A DNA stretch of 64,000 nucleotides, taken from assembly GCF_023155275.1 (NCBI RefSeq), contig NZ_JALMUV010000016.1, positions 1 through 64,000 on the forward strand, read 5' to 3'. Positions 57,540-64,000 of the stretch are shown here, in pieces (within the stretch, counting starts at the first letter, position 1; each line of letters begins with the position of its first letter). A model generated the notes under the pieces. It worked only from the letters and a program-made list of their open reading frames with translations. It ran no database searches and was not told where the DNA came from. The translations under genes and the position numbers were made by a program. This DNA comes from Streptomyces rhizoryzae. GTDB taxonomy: Bacteria > Actinomycetota > Actinomycetes > Streptomycetales > Streptomycetaceae.

Positions 57540-57700
57540 CGCACACGGTCGGCGGCCGCACGCCGTGCCGGCGGCCCCGCGGCCGCCGGACTCGTTCTCT
57601 TCGGCCACCCACCGGCCGAAATGGCGCTGTCCCCGTTTGCTGCCACAACCCGCCGGACATATCTGACCCGTCGCCGTCCGCCTTTCCAGTCAGCGGAAGG

Positions 57701-58918
57701 ATGCGTGGCAGATTGGACCCCCTTTCTCCGGACAGCGCACCGGTCCCCGGTGAGCTGATCCGTCCCGGCACCGCCCCCGCGTCCGTCTCCCGCGCGGGAC
57801 CGATGACCATCGGGGTCGAAGAGGAATTCCTCCTCATCGACCCCGAGACGCGCCTGCTGGCGCCCGTAGCGGACGCTGTCATCGCGAAGGCCGCCCCCGC
57901 CCTCGGCGATCACGTCACCCCGGAACTCACCCGCTACCAAGTGGAAACGCGCACGGACCCGCACACCAGCCTGGCCGCTCTCGCCGAGCAATTGCACGCC
58001 ACCCGCCGGCAGGTGGCCGAGGCAGCCGCCACCAGCGGCGCACGACTGGTCTCCAGCGGCGCGCCCGTCCTCCTGCCCGCCGGCCCTCCGCCGTTGACGT
58101 CCGGCGAGCGGTACGCCCGCAGCGCCGCGCAGTTCGGCGCGCTCGACGACGAGCAGGTCGCCTGCGCCTGCCATATCCACCTCGGCTTCGACGACCGCGA
58201 CCTCGCCCTGCGGGTCAGCAACCACCTGCGCGTCTGGCTGCCCGCCCTCATCACCGTGGCCGCCAACTCCCCGTTCTGGGACGGCCGGGACACCGGATAC
58301 GCCAGTTGGCGCAACATCGCCTGGAACCGCTGGCCGGTCGCCGGCCCGCCGCCCCACTTCGCCTCCACCGGCCATTACGACGATCTGGTCGCCACGCTGA
58401 TCGGCACCGGGGCCGTCCTGGACCACAGGGGCGTCTACTGGGACATCCGCCCCTCCCACCATCTGCCCACCCTGGAGGTCCGGGTCGCGGACGCCGCACC
58501 GACCGTCGACCACACCGTCCTGCTCGCCGGCCTCGTACGGGCGGCAGCGGCGACCGCCCTGGAATCCGTGCGGCGCGGCGAGCCCGCACCGCAGCCCGAC
58601 CCGCACCTCCTGCGCGCCGCCTGCTGGCGAGCGGCCCGCCACGGCCTCGCCGGCCACGCCGTCAACCTCACCCACCACGCCCTCGAACCGACCCAGCGCC
58701 ACCTGCGCGACTTCCTGACCTGGCTGCGCTCGGCCCTGAGCCGCCACGGCGACCTCCGCCACGTCGAGACGCTGACGGCACACCTGCACCGCCACGGAAC
58801 GGGTGCGGCGTACCAGCACCGCGCCTACCGAAGACGCCAGCGCCTCACCGACATCGTCGACGACCTCGTCACCCGCACCCTGTCCCCACCGCTCCCGCGG
58901 GGCACAGCCCGAGCCTGA
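57701..58918 (+). CDS. Carboxylate-amine ligase, GCS2/YbdK family
   Basis: A protein of about 405 residues of the glutamate-cysteine ligase-2 family, which joins Glu or another carboxylate to an amine with ATP. TIGVEEEFLLIDPETR is the N-terminal ATP/metal site. ELTRYQVETRTDPHTSLAAL, ACHIHLGFDDRDLALRVSNHL, WDIRPSHHLPTLEVRVAD and HGLAGHAVNL follow the family closely. The substrate is unknown, since true glutathione synthesis is absent in most actinomycetes. ATG at 57701 is used; ATG at 57803, directly before the conserved block, is a possible shorter start. Confidence 0.88.
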   Translation: MRGRLDPLSPDSAPVPGELIRPGTAPASVSRAGPMTIGVEEEFLLIDPETRLLAPVADAVIAKAAPALGDHVTPELTRYQVETRTDPHTSLAALAEQLHATRRQVAEAAATSGARLVSSGAPVLLPAGPPPLTSGERYARSAAQFGALDDEQVACACHIHLGFDDRDLALRVSNHLRVWLPALITVAANSPFWDGRDTGYASWRNIAWNRWPVAGPPPHFASTGHYDDLVATLIGTGAVLDHRGVYWDIRPSHHLPTLEVRVADAAPTVDHTVLLAGLVRAAAATALESVRRGEPAPQPDPHLLRAACWRAARHGLAGHAVNLTHHALEPTQRHLRDFLTWLRSALSRHGDLRHVETLTAHLHRHGTGAAYQHRAYRRRQRLTDIVDDLVTRTLSPPLPRGTARA

Positions 58919-58936
58919 CCGGGCGCGCGACGCGCA

Positions 58937-58973
58937 ACGCCGCCCGCCGTCCGGGGGACGGTGCGGGCGGCGT
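58937..58973. terminator. Strong bidirectional terminator
   Basis: ACGCCGCCCGC pairs with GCGGGCGGCGT, and CGTCC with GGACG, in one long stem with a two-base bulge and a short G loop. It lies between the convergent carboxylate-amine ligase and MpaB-like genes. Confidence 0.85.
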
Positions 58974-58984
58974 ACCGGCCGGGC

Positions 58985-60139
58985 TCAGCGGTTGTCGTGC
59001 AGTTCCTGGTGCATCTGCGGCTGGTCGTCCTGGTCGTGGGTGAGCGCGAAGCGTTCGACGTCGTTGAACGCCCTGGAGGCGACGCCGAGGATCTCCTCGT
59101 AGGGATTGACGCCCACGGTGTCCTTGGCGGCGCCGCCGAACAGGCCGCCGCCGATGCCGCTGACGACGTCGTGGCCGGCGGCGAGCGGTTTGCCGGCCTC
59201 CGCCAGGACACCGTGCGGCAGGCCGGCCAGGTCGGCGTACTTGTCGGTGAGTGCGACGCGGACCATGGCCACGTAGGCGTCGTGCGCGCCCGGCGGCAGG
59301 AACTTCCGGTAGAAGTCGAGGGCCTGCCCGGTCATGAAGACGCCGTCGTCGGTCCTGCTCCACTCCTTGTCGCGTTCCTGGTTCCACAACCGCTCGACCT
59401 CGTCGGCGTCCTTGGGCAGCAGCCACTTCTCCGGCGTGCCGAGGTAGTGGTTGACGTAGTGCCAGGCACAGACGAAGCCGTGGGCGTCCGCGCGGGAGAC
59501 GTTGATGCCCAGGTGCTTCATGGCCTGGAGGATCTGGGTGCTGAAGACGCAGGCGGCGCCGGTGGTGTACTTCTGCGAGACTGGCTCGCCCCACTTCGCG
59601 TAGTCCCATTCGCCGCTCTTCTTGTGCAACTGCCGCACCGAGGCGTGGACCAGGCGCACCTTGGTGACGGTGGCGGCCAGCGAACCGTCCCGCAGCGCAC
59701 CGCGGTTGCCCATGTCGAGGAAGAGCCGCGAGGACTGCGACAGCCGCCGGCCCGGCCCCTCCACACCGCCCAGGCGCCCGGTCGAGCGGAGGGTGAACGC
59801 GCCGGTGGGGGAGAGGTAGGTGCCGATCAGTCCGACCGTTCCCTGGAGCATCGACGCCTCACCGTGGTGGTGGGCGAAGAAGCCTTCGGCGGCCTTGACG
59901 TCCGCCTCGCTCCACCCCGGCGGCTCGGCCGCGGCCACCTCCAGGAACTCCCGCAGCCGCGGCGGAAGATGGCCGTTGTCCTGGCCCGGCTTGAGCGTCC
60001 CGATCGTTCGGAACAGCCCGTTGACGCCATCGACCTCCTTCTTCTCGATCAGCTCGGACACCAGCGCATCGGCGAGCGGGTCACCGGCCTCGTTCGCCTC
60101 TTCCATCGCGGACGCGACCGTCTCAGCCGTCAATGCCAC
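58985..60139 (-). CDS. Oxygenase MpaB-like / DUF2236 (latex-clearing protein-like)
   Basis: A 384-residue helical protein of the MpaB/Lcp group, haem-b-binding oxygenases. VRLVHASVRQL, near residue 155, has the conserved Arg and His of the haem pocket. DYAKWGEPVSQKYTTGAACV, HGFVCAWHYVNHYLGTPEKW, and DDGVFMTGQALDFYRKFLP follow the DUF2236 pattern. There is no Tat signal peptide, unlike secreted rubber-cleaving Lcp, so an intracellular substrate is likely. The GTG at 60139 has GGAG nine bases upstream; a longer reading to 60370 overlaps the darcynin gene and is Arg-rich. Confidence 0.83.
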   Translation of the reverse strand: MALTAETVASAMEEANEAGDPLADALVSELIEKKEVDGVNGLFRTIGTLKPGQDNGHLPPRLREFLEVAAAEPPGWSEADVKAAEGFFAHHHGEASMLQGTVGLIGTYLSPTGAFTLRSTGRLGGVEGPGRRLSQSSRLFLDMGNRGALRDGSLAATVTKVRLVHASVRQLHKKSGEWDYAKWGEPVSQKYTTGAACVFSTQILQAMKHLGINVSRADAHGFVCAWHYVNHYLGTPEKWLLPKDADEVERLWNQERDKEWSRTDDGVFMTGQALDFYRKFLPPGAHDAYVAMVRVALTDKYADLAGLPHGVLAEAGKPLAAGHDVVSGIGGGLFGGAAKDTVGVNPYEEILGVASRAFNDVERFALTHDQDDQPQMHQELHDNR

Positions 60140-60354
60140 AGTGCAGCTCCGTTCTTCGCCATCGGAATCGCTCCGGCGAAGATGTCCGCGCATCCCCGTG
60201 CTCATCCGGCGACGGACCGACCACCACCCGTACGAGGGAACCGGCGGCCGAAGTGCCGTGCCACCGCATCGAGACCCGCTGCGGGCCGCTGAGGGCCGCG
60301 CAGCGAGGGCCTCCGCGGCGGGGCGCCGGCCTTCGGTGATCCACAATGGGGCGT

Positions 60355-60711
60355 ATGAGTGTCCTGCCACCGCAGCCGCGGTTCACCATATTCGTCCACC
60401 TCACGGCCTTGCCCGCGTGGCTCGCGCTGGGGCGCCCCGAGCGTCAGCAGATCATCGCGGAACATGTGCAGCCGCTGCTGGAGAAACACGACACCGTCCA
60501 GGTCCGGTGGTTCGACGCCGAAGCGTGGGCCGCCGCTCCGTCGGATGTCCTCGTGGCGACGGCGGACGACCTGACCTCGTGGTCCGACCTGTTCGAGGGC
60601 CTCCGCGACAGCCCCCTGTGGAGCGTGCCCTACTTCCGGGTGGAGCTGGTACTCCCCACGGTCGAGGACGGCTTCGCCGACTACGAGCGCCGCACCGGGC
60701 AGCGCGGCTGA
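60355..60711 (+). CDS. Darcynin-family protein
   Basis: A 118-residue protein. RFTIFVHLTALPAWLALGRP at the start, then RWFDAEAWAAAPSDVLVATA and PYFRVELVLPTVEDGFADYE, correspond to the darcynin family, small ferredoxin-like-fold proteins of unknown function. It is a single gene between the divergent MpaB-like gene and the convergent kinase. The ATG at 60355 is preferred over the one three codons upstream only by comparison with the family start. Confidence 0.85.
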   Translation: MSVLPPQPRFTIFVHLTALPAWLALGRPERQQIIAEHVQPLLEKHDTVQVRWFDAEAWAAAPSDVLVATADDLTSWSDLFEGLRDSPLWSVPYFRVELVLPTVEDGFADYERRTGQRG

Positions 60712-60717
60712 GCCGCA

Positions 60718-60732
60718 CCGGCCCGCGGCCGG
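60718..60732. terminator. Possible terminator between darcynin and kinase genes
   Basis: CCGGCC and GGCCGG flank CGC in a six-pair hairpin placed between two convergent genes, with G-rich sequence after it. Confidence 0.4.
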
Positions 60733-60738
60733 CGGGGG

Positions 60739-63018
60739 TCAGCTCGCCTTCGGCGGCTTGCGCGCGTCGAAGGCGAAGAGGGTGTTCTTGGCCGCGGCCA
60801 CGATCACCGCGCGGCCCGCAAGCGTCACCCGCGGGCTCGCGCCCTGCTCGCCCCCCACACCGTCGGCCTGCGGATCCGTTGACCACAGGCGCTTGCCGTC
60901 GTCCGGCGACAGCGCGACCACCCGGCCGGTGGCCGAGCTGAAATACAGCGCGCCGACTCCCGCGGCGGGGCCCGACGCGCCCTCCACGCCGGACTGCCGC
61001 GACCACTTCATCCGGCCGGTCGCGGGGTCGAGGGCCGTGACGAGACCGGTCTGCCCGCTCACGTAGACGGTGCTGTCCGCCATGCCGGGCGTCCCCGCGT
61101 ACACCGTGGCCAGCTTGGAGTACGTGACCTTCCGCGAGACCGGGTCGACCCGCGCCACCCCGTCGTAGCCGGCCGGCTGCGTGCCCTGCATGTGGACGTG
61201 GAGGAGCACGAGCCCGCCGTGGGCGACGCCCACCGGCACGGTGGGGCCGTTGACCGCGAGGGGCTTGCCCAGCGCCCCCGAGGCGCGGTCGACCGTGTAC
61301 AGGGCGGGGTGGTGCACCGCCACGGCGTCCACCTCGGCGGTCGGCGCGCACATCGCGAGGAGCTGCCGTCCCACCGGGACGGGAGCGCACTGTGTGCCCG
61401 CGGGGAAGGGCGACGTCCAGGCGAGGTGCCCGCTGTGCGCGTCGCGGGCCTCGAAGCGGGAGTTGGCGGCGTTGACCGTCACGATGTCGGAGCCGACCAC
61501 GAGGGCGTCCTGCGTCCGGCCCGTGACGGCCGTCGACTGCGCGCCGGACGGTACGGACCACAGCTCCCGGCCGGTGGTGGCGTCGAGGGCCACCACCTCG
61601 CTGGCCGGGCCCTTCGGGTCGTCCTGCGCGGCGAAGCGGTAGCCGAGCACCGTGTCGTCGGTGGCGCCCACCAGGTGCATGCCCTGGACGGGGACGCCGG
61701 GGCTCTTCACCGTCCACACCCGCGAGCCGTCCTTGGCCCTGATCCGGGCCGCGACCACACCGCCGCCCCCGCAGAACACCGCGTCGCCGTGCGCGACGCA
61801 ACGGAGTTCGTCGGGGATGTCCGCGCGGCCGCCCGGTACGGTCTCGTGCCACGGCTGGAAGCCGTCGGGAAGCGCGGCACCCGCCGCCGCCAGGGTGTCG
61901 GCCCTGCCGCCGCGGGTGTTCCCCCCGGAGCCGCCCGCCTGCAACGCGGCGGCTCCGCCGCCGATCACCGCCACCGCGACCGCCACCGCGAACACGGGCC
62001 GCCGGCGGCGGCGCAACCGGCGGACGGGGGAGGCGTCGGCGCTCCCCGTATCGGCAACGACCGGGGTAACGGCAGGGGCGACGACCGGGGTGGCGGCCGG
62101 GGTGGCGGCCGGGGGCGCCGGCACCGGGGTGGCGGGCGGCGCGAAGTGGTGCTGGGTGATCACGTCGCGGGTGCGAGCCGCGCCGACCTCCCCCGTGTCG
62201 TTCTGGCCGAGGTCGGCCGGCAGGTCCCGCAGCAGCACGAGGAGTTCGTCCGCCGAGGGGCGCCCGTCGGGGTCCTTGGCCAGGCACGATTCGACGACCG
62301 TGCGCAGGGCCGTCGGCACGTCCTCCAGCGACGGTTCGTCGTGCACCACCTGATACGCGGCGATGTACGGGCTGTCCGCGTCGAACGGCCCGTGGCCCGT
62401 CGCCGCGTACGCGACCAGCGTCCCCAGCGAGAAGACGTCGGACCGCGGCCCCACGTCGCGCGGCGCCTGCAACTGCTCCGGCGACATGAAGGGCGGCGTA
62501 CCGATGACCCGCCCGGTCATCGTCAGCGTCTGCTGGTCCGCGGCGCGCGAAATCCCGAAGTCGATGACGCGTGGGCCCTCGGGCGAGAGCACGACGTTGG
62601 AGGGTTTCAGGTCACGGTGGACGACCCCGACCCGGTGGATGTCGCGCAGCGCCTCCGCCAACCCGATGGCGAGCCGCCGCAGCTCCGCGCCGCTCAGCGG
62701 GCCCTTCGTGGCGATGCGCCGGGCGAGCGTGGGCCCCTGGATATAGGCCGTCGCCATCCACGGCTGCTCGGCCTCAGGGGCGGCGTCGACCACGGCGGCG
62801 GTGAACGCGCCGCTCACCCGCCTCGCCGCCGCCACCTCCTGCCGGAAGCGGATGCGGAACTCGTCGTCCGCCGCGAACTGCGGATGGATCAGCTTGATCG
62901 CGACAGGCCGCCCCGAACTCGTACGAGCCAGGAAGACCGTGCCCATGCCACCCGAGCCGAGCCGCGCCTCAAGCGGATAACCACCGATCTCGGCTGGATC
63001 ACCTCCGCGCAGCGACAC
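60739..63018 (-). CDS. Membrane serine/threonine kinase with extracytoplasmic PQQ-type propeller
   Basis: A 759-residue Hanks-type kinase. Kinase domain about 12-270: LGSGGMGTVF glycine loop, Lys42 in VAIKLIHP, HRDLKPSN catalytic loop, DFGISRA, SPEQL. A Pro/Ala/Thr linker follows, then a basic patch RRLRRRRR and one membrane helix (VFAVAVAVAVIGGGAAAL, near 350). The outer part of about 390 residues has repeated blades (VVALDATTGRELWSVPS, LVTALDPATGRMKWSRQ, VVALSPDDGKRLWSTDP), a PQQ/quinoprotein-like beta-propeller expected to sense an external ligand. The GTG follows AGGAGG. No PASTA repeats are present, so it is not PknB. Targets are unknown. Confidence 0.93.
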   Translation of the reverse strand: MSLRGGDPAEIGGYPLEARLGSGGMGTVFLARTSSGRPVAIKLIHPQFAADDEFRIRFRQEVAAARRVSGAFTAAVVDAAPEAEQPWMATAYIQGPTLARRIATKGPLSGAELRRLAIGLAEALRDIHRVGVVHRDLKPSNVVLSPEGPRVIDFGISRAADQQTLTMTGRVIGTPPFMSPEQLQAPRDVGPRSDVFSLGTLVAYAATGHGPFDADSPYIAAYQVVHDEPSLEDVPTALRTVVESCLAKDPDGRPSADELLVLLRDLPADLGQNDTGEVGAARTRDVITQHHFAPPATPVPAPPAATPAATPVVAPAVTPVVADTGSADASPVRRLRRRRRPVFAVAVAVAVIGGGAAALQAGGSGGNTRGGRADTLAAAGAALPDGFQPWHETVPGGRADIPDELRCVAHGDAVFCGGGGVVAARIRAKDGSRVWTVKSPGVPVQGMHLVGATDDTVLGYRFAAQDDPKGPASEVVALDATTGRELWSVPSGAQSTAVTGRTQDALVVGSDIVTVNAANSRFEARDAHSGHLAWTSPFPAGTQCAPVPVGRQLLAMCAPTAEVDAVAVHHPALYTVDRASGALGKPLAVNGPTVPVGVAHGGLVLLHVHMQGTQPAGYDGVARVDPVSRKVTYSKLATVYAGTPGMADSTVYVSGQTGLVTALDPATGRMKWSRQSGVEGASGPAAGVGALYFSSATGRVVALSPDDGKRLWSTDPQADGVGGEQGASPRVTLAGRAVIVAAAKNTLFAFDARKPPKAS

Positions 63019-63814
63019 TCTTCCCGACCTCCTGTCCCCGTGTCCCTCTGCCGGTCACGGGCCTGCGTCCTCGTCCTTACCCACAACCTAGTCGCAGGTC
63101 AGTACAGCAGAGCACAGCGGGTGACGAACAGGGAGCCCAGCACGTGGACCCCCGGGTCGCCGGCGCCCTTGCCCACCGCCTCGGCCCGCCGCCTGGTCCG
63201 GCCACTCCGCCGCGCACCGGGTGGATGCGCCGGCCGCGAACACGTCGGTCGCCGCTCCGCAGAGGCGTGGACGGAGTCCGCGTCCAGGAGGAGGCGGGCG
63301 AGCGGCAAGCCCGTGCCGGCGGACACCACGGTTGCGCTGCTGCGAGCGGTGTACCACCGACCAATGCGGTGAAGGGGCGCACCGTAAGGGTGACCCCCGG
63401 CGTGATCAAGGCAGCCATGGACAAGTACCTGACAAGCCGCGGGGTCGCCCCTCGATGCGGGGGCCGGACGCCGCAGGGCCGAGGAGCCGGTGCGCGAGCG
63501 AGCGGGCTGCCTGCGGCCCGTAGCCCGGAAGCTCCGCCGAGTAGGCCGGCGTCGGGCGCTGGTGCCGGGCCGGGCCGACACCGCCGGAAGCGGCCGGGCG
63601 GCCCCATGGCGAGGTTCGGTTGCCGAGAGCCCCTTCCCCGGGCGGCGCGTCAGGGCAGCAGCAGACGAGCGAGCAACGCAGCCGCGTTCGGACGGGCCCC
63701 TGCATGCCCATGCCCGAGGCGAGCGGCCGAGCGCCCGTCAGGCTCACTGGTGGGCGTCGGCGCGGCGGTACCCCGCTGCTACGCGAAAGAAAGCCGGAAC
63801 ACGAGGGAGGAACT
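63019..63814. other. 796-base stretch without a convincing gene
   Basis: Open frames exist on both strands but all are Arg/Pro/Ala-rich, lack ribosome sites and change frame without domain character. The left end carries the kinase promoter; the right end carries the ribosome site of the partial gene. No repeat or tRNA is recognised. A decayed gene on the plus strand cannot be excluded. Confidence 0.45.
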
Positions 63815-64000
63815 GTGTCGGTGGACGAGCAGCAACAGCACCTGATTCCGCGTCCGCGCTCCTGGCCGTCGGTGCCTGTGGCGACGGACCCGTTGTTCGA
63901 GCCGGGCATCACCGGCCGCTACGCGGGGGCGTTCAGCGTGACCAAGACACTCTGCGAGGACAACAGCGACCTGGACCACCCCGGTGCCGAGGTCGATGCC
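63815..64000 (+). CDS. N-terminal fragment of an unidentified protein, cut by window end
   Basis: The first 62 residues follow a GGGAGGAACT ribosome site and a GTG start (a second in-frame GTG lies two codons on). The sequence opens SVDEQQQHLIPRPRSWPSVP and continues ATDPLFEPGITGRYAGAFSV, TKTLCEDNSDLDHPGAEVDA. Hydrophilic, no signal peptide. I do not recognise the family from this piece. Confidence 0.7.
   Translation, partial: MSVDEQQQHLIPRPRSWPSVPVATDPLFEPGITGRYAGAFSVTKTLCEDNSDLDHPGAEVDA

Noticed and set aside
56552-57700. N-terminal extension of the carboxylate-amine ligase frame
   Set aside because: It crosses the DUF1772 and TetR genes in a non-coding frame; the family start is at 57701 or 57803.
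61192-63372. A 726-codon plus-strand frame antisense to the kinase
   Set aside because: Gly/Arg/Val-rich complement of the kinase codons; the minus strand shows complete kinase motifs and PQQ-like blades.

Overview
The window is high-GC actinomycete chromosome, most likely Streptomyces or a close relative. The evidence is very strong GC bias at third codon positions, frequent GTG starts, dense ATGA/GTGA/TGATG gene overlaps, paired divergent regulators, WYL, MarR and TetR regulators, ECF41 sigma factors, and a serine/threonine kinase carrying a PQQ-type propeller. I found no rRNA, tRNA or CRISPR array. All calls come from reading the sequence; no database search was run.

Layout. 1-12 kb holds small regulator/enzyme pairs: SPW membrane protein, VOC/WYL, an ECF41 sigma factor coupled to an FAD oxidoreductase, MarR/MFS, and lgt. 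12.03-13.93 kb holds two different IS5-type elements lying end to end, inserted exactly at the lgt stop codon and sharing TTA target duplications. 14.9-23.0 kb is a coherent biosynthetic-looking locus. It has a divergent XRE-TPR regulator, then a co-directional run of the three lower meta-cleavage enzymes (hydratase, acylating aldehyde dehydrogenase, aldolase), a KASIII, an ACP, a CitE-like lyase, a MaoC hydratase and an Eis-like acetyltransferase. 23-30.6 kb is a lower-quality accessory island: an IS remnant, frameshifted genes, two secreted proteins, a 57-base G homopolymer, and an integrase-XRE-integrase operon with duplicated 3' sequence.

31.3-32.6 kb contains a PIMT-like methyltransferase translationally coupled to an unlisted 37-residue peptide with a single Asp-Gly, a possible imiditide-type RiPP. 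33-38.5 kb holds oxidoreductase/TetR, DinB, and a ribbon-helix-helix/VOC/methyltransferase set. 38.6-42.7 kb is a five-gene rsbR-rsbS-rsbT-type stressosome operon with two phosphatase-type proteins. 42.9-45.7 kb has a glycosyltransferase and a second ECF41 sigma factor divergent from an AhpD-fold protein that has lost its cysteines; ECF41-type promoters can be read on both strands.

45.9-55.5 kb contains a 2-TM protein, a cupin, an IMPase-like protein, an ArsB/NhaD-type transporter and a 1,937-residue TIR / degenerate calcineurin-like / NACHT / pentapeptide / WD40 protein of conflict-system type. 55.5-64 kb holds a type II thioesterase, DUF1772/TetR, a carboxylate-amine ligase, an MpaB-like oxygenase, a darcynin, the kinase, and a gene cut by the window edge.

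The strongest candidates for something undescribed are the ACP/meta-cleavage hybrid operon, the peptide-PIMT pair, and the TIR-NACHT-WD40 protein with a dead phosphoesterase domain.
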